Part shown: piece by piece, positions 52,491 to 60,787 of the stretch
Layout of the letters: each line of letters starts with the position of its first letter
How positions within the stretch are numbered: the stretch's first letter is position 1
DNA from: Prevotella sp.
GTDB lineage: Bacteria; Bacteroidota; Bacteroidia; Bacteroidales; Bacteroidaceae
DNA length: 64,000 nt
Assembly (NCBI GenBank): GCA_016281815.1
Contig: JAEEJK010000104.1
Coordinates: forward strand, 90,585-154,584
Reading direction: 5' to 3'
Translations under genes and position numbers: made by a program
Notes under the pieces: model-generated
The model's input: only the letters and a program-made list of their open reading frames with translations
Told to the model about the DNA's origin: nothing
Databases searched by the model: none

Positions 52491-55280
52491 ATGTCAACTA
52501 AAATCAGGAGATGCTTGTATATCGGTTTAGGTGGAACCGGTATGAACTCCATCCTCAACACCAAGAAAATGTTCATCGACACCTATGGCGAAGTGCCTCC
52601 CATGGTGGGATTCCTGGGCATCGACACCGACGGCGGTGCCTACAAGAAGACGATACTGAGTGCCAAGGGTGAACCAGTAGGCCTGCTTCCCCGAGAGCAG
52701 CACAGTGTGCAAGTGGAGGAGCCCCGCCCCATCTACGAACACAACAGGGAGCAACTGGACTGGTTTCCTCAGGACAATCTCTATGCACTGACCCGCATGA
52801 TGGACGGCGCCGGCCAAATCCGCTCCAACGGCCGTTTTGCCCTTTGGTATCATGCCGGCAGCATCGTCACCAAAATCAACCAATGTCTCGCCGACATTAC
52901 AGATGCCCGTATCATCGACAACGACCAATACAGCGTGCTTGACAACAAGCCAGAGATTCATGTGTGCTTCTCTGTCTGCGGTGGCACTGGCTGCGGCACA
53001 TTCATCAATCTTGCCTATCTCATCCGCAAGCACTGCACAGCCTACAAATGCAAACTGGTAGGCTATGGTGTGCTCGCCGATGTGTTCGAGACCATGGTTC
53101 CCGGACAGATGCCCAACGTGAAGCCCAATGCCTACGGAGCCATCAAGGACCTCGACTTCCTGATGCACCTCACGATGAGTTCCCCCAAAGTGCATGTTGA
53201 CAACCTCAACGACTCTTATGAAACCAACGAGCAACCCTTTGACGCCTTCTTCTTCGTGGACAACAGCAATATCAACGGCGACCGCTACCTGCATGTCGAT
53301 GACCTCTGTGAGATGATCGGTCTGTCGCTGGTGACTGCCGCTGGTGAGTTGTCAAGCGCCTCTGCCAGCACCATCGACAATGTGGCAAAGGAAATCGCCG
53401 CCGGTAACATGGACATCAAGAACAAGCGTGCATGGGCCTCCGGACTTGGCGTTAGCCAGATTCTGTTCCACACCCAGATGCTCGTAGACGTCTATGCCCG
53501 TCTTTCTGCCAAGGTGCTCGCCGAGCAGTTGCTCAACTCCGACAACGACATGACGACAACGGCCAATGCCTGGATTGACATGCCACAGGTGAACATCCGC
53601 GAGAACAACGGCCAGGACAACGTCATCGACTTCATGTTCTCCCGCCAGCCGCGTTTCCCACTTGCCGACATCGACGACAAGCGCCGTCCCGAAACAGAGG
53701 TCAACGCATGGCTCACCCAAGTGGCAGAGGAAGCCAATGAAGTGAAGAACTATCAGGACAAGGTGCGCGAACTCCTCAACCGCGTCAAGTCTGAAATCGC
53801 CAAGTTGGTTGCCGACCATGCCAATCGCGTCGGTGGCGTGAAAGAGACCATTGACCTGCTTAGCACCATTGACGGTCAAATAGACCTGTTCCTCAGTGAG
53901 ATGAACGAGGAGAAAACCGACTTCCAAATGCGTGTCCGTCCCTTGGAAGGAACACTTCAGGGTGCGATGAAAGACCTGGCCGAATACCGTGCCCCCATCA
54001 TTCTCGGCAAAAACCGCACCGAGGAGAAAGTTGAGGAGGTGAAGGCCATCGTCACCAATCTGGCCATCACCAAGCGCGAGATTGTACGCCGCACGGCAGC
54101 CATCAGTTTCTATAACGGACTGAAGGTGGAAATAGAGAACTACCTGAACAAACTGTTCGACCTCCGCGACCGGCTCAGCAACCTCGTCACAGAACTCAAG
54201 AGCGAAGTGAACATCCTTCAGAACAACATCGGCAAAGGCTCGAAGAACTTCCAAATCGACCTTACCCCCAGTTATGCCCAGCGCATCGCCGTCAACAAAG
54301 AGGTGCTTTTAGTGGCAGACTTCATCCAGGCCATCAACATCAACGGGCACCGCGGTGACATTCTCGACCTGCTCAACTGCAACCAGGAGACCCTCAAACG
54401 CTCGTTCCTTGACTACACCGTCCATACCAAGGAAGCGAGTATGTGGACCTCTCTGACCATTGACGATGCCATTAACAAGATGAATGCCGACGAACTGAAG
54501 GACGTGGTGAGACGTGCCCTTGCCAAGTCAGAACCACTGTTCCCCTACAGTTACCAAAGCGTGGGTATGCAACCTCAGAAGGCTGCCCAGCAATATTTCT
54601 ATATTGGTGTCTGCGACAAAGGCAACAACCGTCTGCTGAAGGACGGCATTGTACAGGAGATGATCACCACCACCAGCAGACCTGAGTTCTGCAGCATCGG
54701 TTCGAAGGACAGCATCATTTTCTACCGCCAGGTAGGTGTTGTCCCGCCTTACGTCATTACCTCGCTCAAGACCTACGAGGGCAAGTACGACGCCGTCTCC
54801 GAGCGTGTAGACTGCCATTTCGACCATGTCATTGAACAGCGCATGGCCCGCGAGAACTACAGTCTGCTGCCTGAGGAGAAACAAGACATCACCCTCGAGA
54901 TTTGGGTCAAGGGTTTCATCTTTGGCGTCATCCGCAATGTAGGAGGAGTCTATCAGTATATCGACGAGGAGAATGAGGAGGCTGTCCTTGACGACTACTG
55001 GACCCCACTGCCAGCCTCGGACAACGACCGTGCTCAGGCCTTTAACGCCTTCAAGCGTCTCGGCGAGAGCAAACTTGACCGGTTGGTAGCCAAGATAGAG
55101 ACAGAGCATCTGAAAATGGGTGACGAGCAATTTGCCCAACTGATAGCCGATGCCAAGGCCAACTACGAGTCAAAGTATTCCCTGCTCAACCTCACCCGCG
55201 ACCAGTTGAACTCAAGAGGGTATGAGGATGTGAAGCGCCTGTTCATCGAAGAGATGAACTTTGTAAAGAAAGAACTTTGA
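52491..55280 (+). CDS. Tubulin/FtsZ-like GTPase (Tubulin_2 family)
   Basis: A 929-residue cytoplasmic protein. The first 300 residues fit the tubulin-like fold. IGLGGTGMNS (11-20) is the nucleotide-binding start. VCGGTGCGTFINLAYL (162-177) corresponds to the tubulin/FtsZ GGGTG(S/T)G signature, with Cys where the first Gly and Ser normally stand. NAYGAIKDLDFLM (213-225) is a family-like helix. Residues about 395-600 are largely coiled coil. The length greatly exceeds FtsZ (about 400). FtsZ-like proteins beside VWA genes were proposed to act in membrane remodelling. Polymer formation here is inference. Confidence 0.85.
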   Translation: MSTKIRRCLYIGLGGTGMNSILNTKKMFIDTYGEVPPMVGFLGIDTDGGAYKKTILSAKGEPVGLLPREQHSVQVEEPRPIYEHNREQLDWFPQDNLYALTRMMDGAGQIRSNGRFALWYHAGSIVTKINQCLADITDARIIDNDQYSVLDNKPEIHVCFSVCGGTGCGTFINLAYLIRKHCTAYKCKLVGYGVLADVFETMVPGQMPNVKPNAYGAIKDLDFLMHLTMSSPKVHVDNLNDSYETNEQPFDAFFFVDNSNINGDRYLHVDDLCEMIGLSLVTAAGELSSASASTIDNVAKEIAAGNMDIKNKRAWASGLGVSQILFHTQMLVDVYARLSAKVLAEQLLNSDNDMTTTANAWIDMPQVNIRENNGQDNVIDFMFSRQPRFPLADIDDKRRPETEVNAWLTQVAEEANEVKNYQDKVRELLNRVKSEIAKLVADHANRVGGVKETIDLLSTIDGQIDLFLSEMNEEKTDFQMRVRPLEGTLQGAMKDLAEYRAPIILGKNRTEEKVEEVKAIVTNLAITKREIVRRTAAISFYNGLKVEIENYLNKLFDLRDRLSNLVTELKSEVNILQNNIGKGSKNFQIDLTPSYAQRIAVNKEVLLVADFIQAININGHRGDILDLLNCNQETLKRSFLDYTVHTKEASMWTSLTIDDAINKMNADELKDVVRRALAKSEPLFPYSYQSVGMQPQKAAQQYFYIGVCDKGNNRLLKDGIVQEMITTTSRPEFCSIGSKDSIIFYRQVGVVPPYVITSLKTYEGKYDAVSERVDCHFDHVIEQRMARENYSLLPEEKQDITLEIWVKGFIFGVIRNVGGVYQYIDEENEEAVLDDYWTPLPASDNDRAQAFNAFKRLGESKLDRLVAKIETEHLKMGDEQFAQLIADAKANYESKYSLLNLTRDQLNSRGYEDVKRLFIEEMNFVKKEL

Positions 55281-55283
55281 GGG

Positions 55284-55318
55284 TTCGAAATATGAGGTTC
55301 GAGATTTGAGATTTGAAA
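55284..55318. repeat. Degenerate heptanucleotide array, word TTYGARA (5 units)
   Basis: TTCGAAA, TATGAGG, TTCGAGA, TTTGAGA, TTTGAAA in a row, starting 3 bp after the tubulin-like stop and ending 9 bp before the next start. Confidence 0.7.
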
Positions 55319-55327
55319 TAGCAAGCG

Positions 55328-58300
55328 ATGAAACACACCTGTCTTTTATTGATTGGCGATGACTTCTCGTCAGTGGCGAGAGGCATCAGCAAATATGTGC
55401 TCAAATATGGAAAAGGGGAGGTGCCTTCCTATCTCTCCTTGATGCAGTTGAAGGAAAACGGCAACGGCTTCGACATTCTCGTTGCCGAACCCGCAGAAAC
55501 TGATGAAGGGGTCTTCAGCAGCGACATCGACAGTGCTTATCAGGTGGTATTGAAGAAGAGGAAAAACATTCCGGGCAACCCTGATACATTCATCAAGGAG
55601 GCAGGTGTGTTTCTCAACGACTATTTCTCCGAGCGGGTCACTTTGAATATGCCGGGCGACGGCAGGATATCCCTGTGCACCGTCATCTCCCCTACCTATG
55701 AGAAAGGATATGAGACGGTGGCTTCTATCTGCAAGGCAGTGGACCTCAACCATCTGAGATACAACATCGACATCATCGTTTATCCCCACACTGGAAAGGT
55801 GACCTATGAGGACACCCCTCAAAGCGATGCTGCCGCCATCGAGCGGATGCACACTTGCACCCGTTCGGTTGTCGGAAACCTTCTCAGCCTTCGCCATGAG
55901 ATGCCCCACACGCTAAGGCTCATCACGTTGTTACAGGACAAGAACCAACAAGGTGTGACCATCACCTTCAACCTAGCCAATCTCATCCGAATCATCGGAG
56001 AGTACGCCATCATGTGCACAGAGAACTTCAATGCCGTTTTTCCACAAGCAGTTTTGCTCAGCAACCAAGACAAACTGTGCACCTTCGGCATTTCGCAGGT
56101 GAGTCTGGACAGCAGTTATATCATCCAATACCTGCTCCGCCAAGCCTTTATCCATCTCCTTGGGAGGGAGCATGCCGACCAGAAGGACATTGACGTCAAT
56201 AAAGTGAGTGCTGTGGCGAAAGAATGCCTGCACCGCCACCGCATGGTGCAAAGCGAGTTCTACAACAAGTGCATCGCCCCAGTCATCGCCGAGGGCAAAT
56301 CGGAACAGGATGCCATCACCGCAAGCGGCGACCAACTCAACCAATTCATGAAGCAGGTAGAGAGCGACCTGCTCCGATTCATGGATTCCCAAGAACTGAC
56401 CCTTCCCGAGAAGCGATGTGTGATAGCCCTCATCCTTGGCGAGGACGACGACCTGCTTGTCGGCGACTTGTATGACAAGGACCAGATGACCCTTCTCGAC
56501 TATTACAGCGAGACTGTGAACCTGTTTGTGGATTACAACAACCGCAACCTCCACACGATGCGCGATGAGGAAGGGAATGCTATGACTGATGGCAACGGGC
56601 TCCCCTTGATGGAAGGCGGTGTCATCACCAAATCTGTTGGCGAGAGTGGCTACTGCCAATTTTATCTCAATGCGCTGAAGAGCCTGAGGCTGGCTATCCG
56701 CCAGAGCACCACCTACATCCGCAAGAAAGAGGAGGAACTCGCAAAACTCGGCGTCAGCCAGCAACATGAGGAAGAGAGCGGCAAGGTGGTATCCACCGAC
56801 GGCTTCGTCTTCGGAGGACAAACTTACAAATTCATCCCTGACGAGCCCCCTGTGCCCGTTAATGAAACCTATGAGCCGAAAACCGTGAAGACCGACAACA
56901 TCAATCTCTCCACGCATTTCTCCCCTGTCAGAAACCAAGGTGAGATAGGTTCATGCAGTCCCCACTCCATCGTCGCCATCTACGAATACATCCTAAGAAA
57001 GAACAAGCAAGCCGACTGTGACCTCAGCGAGCGTTATGTATATTATAATGTACGCCGCTCGAAAGGAAGTACAGACAAGGATGAGGGCACCACGCTCTTC
57101 GACGTCATCAAAAGTATGGAAAAAGAAGGTGTCTGCCTGGAATCACTCTGTCCTTACGACCCAGACCTTTACAATGTGGAGCCCTCGGGAGAAGCCTACG
57201 AAGACGGGCGCAAGCGCATCATCATGAAAGCGATGAACATCCCCATCGGCGACGTCCCGGAGAAGAACATAGAGGCATTGCGCTCTGCGCTGAGCGAGGG
57301 CTATCCCGTTGCTGTCGGTCTCCGTCTGTTCGACTCTTTCGCCTCTACCAACGGTTTTGTGCTCCTCCCCACTGAAGACGAAATTGCTTCCGAGGAGCAC
57401 CACCATCACGCCATGGTGGTATGCGGCTACGATGACAAGCAGAAATACTTCCTCGTGCGCAACTCATGGGGTACGAAATTCGGCAAGGACGGCTACTGCT
57501 ACATTCCGTATGCCTATTTAGGCGACAAACGTCTTATTCACGGAGCATACATCGTCACAGAAGTCAGCCCCGACGGCATTGAGGTGAAGGGTGTAGTAGG
57601 AACAGAGCGTTTCTCCTTCAATGCCACCGACAACGACATCAAGGCCGCCGTCATCCAAAACATGATTATCGAGGAGCGCAACAAACTGCAGCGTCTGAAG
57701 CAAGAATACCACGACCTGCGCTTCACCACAGAGGAACTGATCCAGCAGTTGGCCACCGCCAACACACGTGATGAAATCCTCGCAGAGTCGCAGTCGAGGC
57801 TGAATACCGAACTGGCAATGGCCAAGACTCATTTGGATACGCTGACCGGAGAGCGCGGAGACCGACTGCACAAGCATGAGCAGGAAACCACCTCATGGAT
57901 GCTGAAACTGTCAGGCATCGCCCTTGGCCTGTTGTTCATCAACGGCATCTGGTCCTACAATTTCTGGAGCGACGAGCCATTCAACATCGGCACCCATACA
58001 TGGGTGCTGCTGGCCATGTTCATCATTTGCATGTTGTGCATGCTTTCCTACTATATAGAGCGGCATTACAGTTACAAGCACCTTCGTGAGGACATCGATG
58101 CCCTCATCAGCGGCCAAGGGATGAAGATCAGCAAGTTGGAGAAAGAGTTGGAGAGCATGAAGCGCAAATTCCATGTCGGCGGCATGATGATGGACCGTCT
58201 GTCGGCATTGGAACACAACCTCAACGAATTCTATCGGTCGGCGAGGAGTTATGTCAACAACCTGTCCCTATGGTACAGGGAAGAGCGTGAGAAAAAAGAG

Positions 58301-58840
58301 CACATGTCCCCTTCGTTGCTTGCCCCTTTCAGCACCATCATCGATCCCAGCACCCTCAACCGGTATTTTGAACAGCGGAAGGACAGCATTCTCAAGGACA
58401 GGTATCTCTACCAGTTCCTCAGAGACGGAACCTATCAGTTGGACACCGACCAGATCATCTCTTTCCAAAAGAAATTGCAACAACACATCCTCGACAGCCT
58501 CAACAAGGACATCGAGGGATTCCGCATATACGATTATGTGATGGGGTTACAGCATTATCCCTTCCTTCCCCACATCGACAGTGGCGTTGTCAAAGACAAG
58601 TTGGAATTGATGGAAAGTTATTCTGTGCCCTTCTGCCAGATGGTGAACCCCCAGAAATCTTCCGTTGCCCTGCTCATCCAGCGCAAGGATACCAAAGGCG
58701 ATGACGGTCCTTGGCTGTCGGTGCTGTCGGAGCGGCCTACCGTGCTGAACACATCAACTCCCTGGAACATGACCATCATCAAAACCACTTTTGCCAGCAC
58801 AGAAGACATCTCGCTGCTGGCCCCTAACAACAAACTATGA
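55328..58840 (+). CDS. Large membrane protein with papain-like (C1) protease domain
   Basis: 1170 residues in several parts. About 1-470 is an N-terminal region of no known family. A peptidase C1 domain lies at about 528-750, with Gln537 and Cys543 (NQGEIGSCSPHS), His694 (HHHHAMVVCGYD) and Asn712 (RNSWGTKFGKDGYCYIP), so the four catalytic elements are present. Residues 543-545 read C-S-P where papain has C-W-A. A coiled coil (775-855), two helices (about 859-876 and 891-911), another coil (918-985) and a helical C-terminus follow. No signal peptide, so the protease is probably cytoplasmic. It follows the tubulin-like gene by 47 bp. Confidence 0.82.
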   Translation: MKHTCLLLIGDDFSSVARGISKYVLKYGKGEVPSYLSLMQLKENGNGFDILVAEPAETDEGVFSSDIDSAYQVVLKKRKNIPGNPDTFIKEAGVFLNDYFSERVTLNMPGDGRISLCTVISPTYEKGYETVASICKAVDLNHLRYNIDIIVYPHTGKVTYEDTPQSDAAAIERMHTCTRSVVGNLLSLRHEMPHTLRLITLLQDKNQQGVTITFNLANLIRIIGEYAIMCTENFNAVFPQAVLLSNQDKLCTFGISQVSLDSSYIIQYLLRQAFIHLLGREHADQKDIDVNKVSAVAKECLHRHRMVQSEFYNKCIAPVIAEGKSEQDAITASGDQLNQFMKQVESDLLRFMDSQELTLPEKRCVIALILGEDDDLLVGDLYDKDQMTLLDYYSETVNLFVDYNNRNLHTMRDEEGNAMTDGNGLPLMEGGVITKSVGESGYCQFYLNALKSLRLAIRQSTTYIRKKEEELAKLGVSQQHEEESGKVVSTDGFVFGGQTYKFIPDEPPVPVNETYEPKTVKTDNINLSTHFSPVRNQGEIGSCSPHSIVAIYEYILRKNKQADCDLSERYVYYNVRRSKGSTDKDEGTTLFDVIKSMEKEGVCLESLCPYDPDLYNVEPSGEAYEDGRKRIIMKAMNIPIGDVPEKNIEALRSALSEGYPVAVGLRLFDSFASTNGFVLLPTEDEIASEEHHHHAMVVCGYDDKQKYFLVRNSWGTKFGKDGYCYIPYAYLGDKRLIHGAYIVTEVSPDGIEVKGVVGTERFSFNATDNDIKAAVIQNMIIEERNKLQRLKQEYHDLRFTTEELIQQLATANTRDEILAESQSRLNTELAMAKTHLDTLTGERGDRLHKHEQETTSWMLKLSGIALGLLFINGIWSYNFWSDEPFNIGTHTWVLLAMFIICMLCMLSYYIERHYSYKHLREDIDALISGQGMKISKLEKELESMKRKFHVGGMMMDRLSALEHNLNEFYRSARSYVNNLSLWYREEREKKEHMSPSLLAPFSTIIDPSTLNRYFEQRKDSILKDRYLYQFLRDGTYQLDTDQIISFQKKLQQHILDSLNKDIEGFRIYDYVMGLQHYPFLPHIDSGVVKDKLELMESYSVPFCQMVNPQKSSVALLIQRKDTKGDDGPWLSVLSERPTVLNTSTPWNMTIIKTTFASTEDISLLAPNNKL

Positions 58841-58863
58841 ATTATGAACTGTGAACTATGAAC
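58836..58863. repeat. Heptanucleotide array, word TATGAAY (4 units)
   Basis: TATGAAT, TATGAAC, TGTGAAC, TATGAAC. It covers the protease-gene stop (TGA 58838-58840) and the ATG at 58858 of the next gene. Confidence 0.8.
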
Positions 58864-59526
58864 ATCAAAAGAGTATTTTGCGTACACACCGCGATGGCCC
58901 TTGTGGGGCCGCTGACCGAGATTTTCAAGAAGTATCTGCCTGAGGTGAAACTCAACCATATCGCTGACGACAGTCTGATACAGGAAGTGATAGCCAATGA
59001 TGGTGTGACGCCAGCCGTGCGCCGCCGTCTGTTATCATATTACACGGCAGCCGCCGACGGAGGCGCCGATGTGGTGTTCAACACCTGCTCGTCGGTGGGC
59101 GACATCGCCGACATGGGCAATACCATCGCCCCCATCCCCGTTTTCCGCATCGACTACCCGATGGCAGCCAAGGCTGTGGCAGAAGCCGACCGCATCGGTG
59201 TCATCTCCACCCTACCCACCACGCTCGCTCCCACACGCCGCCTGTTGGAACGAGCCGCCAAGGAGGCAAGGCGCCAGGTGACTTTGGTTGACGGATTGGC
59301 AGCGGGTGCTTTCCAAGCCGGGCAGTCTGGCGATGGCGAGACCCACGACCGGCTCATCGCCGAGGCAGCCGCCAAGATAGCCGACGAGGTAGACCTGTTC
59401 GTGCTCGCCCAGGGTTCGATGGCCCGTATGGAAGAGCGCCTCTCCGACATCACGGGCAAGCCCGTCCTGTCGAGTCCCGTTCTCGGAGTGAAAGGCTTGC
59501 GTGACTTCCTGCATATTGACGGATGA
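58858..59526 (+). CDS. Aspartate/glutamate racemase-superfamily protein
   Basis: A 222-residue member of the Asp/Glu/hydantoin racemase superfamily. VFNTCSSVGDIAD near 74-86 carries one catalytic Cys. The second position reads LAQGSMARMEE, with Gly/Ser where racemases have Cys, so it may be a decarboxylase- or isomerase-like member and not a two-base racemase. It overlaps the following ACS-family transporter by 4 bp, suggesting that it acts on the transported substrate, perhaps an organic acid. The ATG lies inside a heptamer array. Confidence 0.82.
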   Translation: MNIKRVFCVHTAMALVGPLTEIFKKYLPEVKLNHIADDSLIQEVIANDGVTPAVRRRLLSYYTAAADGGADVVFNTCSSVGDIADMGNTIAPIPVFRIDYPMAAKAVAEADRIGVISTLPTTLAPTRRLLERAAKEARRQVTLVDGLAAGAFQAGQSGDGETHDRLIAEAAAKIADEVDLFVLAQGSMARMEERLSDITGKPVLSSPVLGVKGLRDFLHIDG

Positions 59527-60779
59527 TGAAGAACCGCCACACCATCCTCACCATGCTCGTGCTACTGGGCATGGTGACCTTTCTCGACCGCATCAACATC
59601 AGCGTGGCGGGGTCGTCGATCATGCATGACCTCCATCTGTCCGCCTCACAGTGGGGATGGGTGCAGAGCGCCTTCATCCTCTCCTATGGACTGATGCAGA
59701 TTCCGATGGGTGCTTTCGGCGACCGTCATGGCCACCGGAAAGTGCTCACGCTGATTGTGATGTGGTGGTCGCTGTTCACCTGCTTCACCGGCATGGCAGG
59801 CGGCCTTGCGTCGCTGATTGCCATCCGCTTCTTGTTCGGCATCGGCGAGGCAGGCAGTTCGCCATGTTCCACAGGTGTCATCAGCCGTTGGTTTCCCAAG
59901 GAGGAAGTCGGCAAGGCGCAGGGCTATGTTTGGGCAGCCAGCCGCATGGGTGGTGCCCTCACCCCTTTTGTGGTCATCCCCGTGATGGCATGGATGGGTT
60001 GGCGGTCAGCCTTCTATCTGTTAGGTGTCCTTGGCATGGTATGGGCCGCCGTATGGTATTTCTGCTACCGCGACCGTCCTGTGGCAACCGGAGACAGTCC
60101 TGCCCCAACGACAGCGACTTCGTCAGATGAGGCCTCTTCGGCAACGAAAACCAAAGACACCTCTGCGAAGGTCAGCATCCCCTGGCACAAGATTCTTCAT
60201 TCCAGTCAGTTCTGGATTATCTGCGCCATGTATTTCTTCTATGCTTTTGGAAGTTGGTTTTTCTTCAGTTGGTTTCCCACGTTCATGGAACTGGGTCGTG
60301 GCTTTGACAAGAGCGAACTGACATACGCCGTGGCTGTTCCCTTTGTGATGAGTATGATAGGCAACATCAGCGGCGGTTATCTTACCGACCGCCTGTCCTC
60401 CCGATATGGCGTCAGCATCGGGCGCAAGGCATTGGGTTCCACTTCCCTCGCCGTCTCCGCCGTATGTATGTTCCTCGCCGCATTTATTCCCGGCAAGATG
60501 GCTGTCTTTGTTTTCCTTTCACTCTGTTTCGGCATATTCGACCTGATGCTTCCGAGTGCCTGGGCCTTATGCATCGACATCGGCAAGCAGCATGCCGGCA
60601 CCATCTCCGGAGCGATGAACACCGCCGGCAACATTGGCGGGTTCTTCTGCGGCATCATCTTCGGCATCCTGGTTGAGTCATCCGGCAACTACAACCTGCC
60701 CCTGTACATGATTGCCGTGATGCTGTTGATAAGTGCCGTCCTCTTCACTTTCATCAAACCCAACAAACCGATAGTGTGA
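59523..60779 (+). CDS. MFS transporter, anion:cation symporter (ACS) type
   Basis: A 418-residue MFS protein with about 12 helices. FLDRINISVAGSSIM in helix 1 is the signature of the ACS family (hexuronate, glucarate, tartrate carriers). GAFGDRHGHRKVL is motif A, and SPCSTGVISRWFPKEEVGKAQG is also typical. A Ser/Thr-rich cytoplasmic loop (about 185-215) joins the halves. It probably imports an organic or sugar acid with H+ or Na+. Start ATG 59523 overlaps the racemase-like gene; ATG 59526 is also possible. Confidence 0.88.
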   Translation: MMKNRHTILTMLVLLGMVTFLDRINISVAGSSIMHDLHLSASQWGWVQSAFILSYGLMQIPMGAFGDRHGHRKVLTLIVMWWSLFTCFTGMAGGLASLIAIRFLFGIGEAGSSPCSTGVISRWFPKEEVGKAQGYVWAASRMGGALTPFVVIPVMAWMGWRSAFYLLGVLGMVWAAVWYFCYRDRPVATGDSPAPTTATSSDEASSATKTKDTSAKVSIPWHKILHSSQFWIICAMYFFYAFGSWFFFSWFPTFMELGRGFDKSELTYAVAVPFVMSMIGNISGGYLTDRLSSRYGVSIGRKALGSTSLAVSAVCMFLAAFIPGKMAVFVFLSLCFGIFDLMLPSAWALCIDIGKQHAGTISGAMNTAGNIGGFFCGIIFGILVESSGNYNLPLYMIAVMLLISAVLFTFIKPNKPIV

Positions 60780-60787
60780 GAGGGCGG

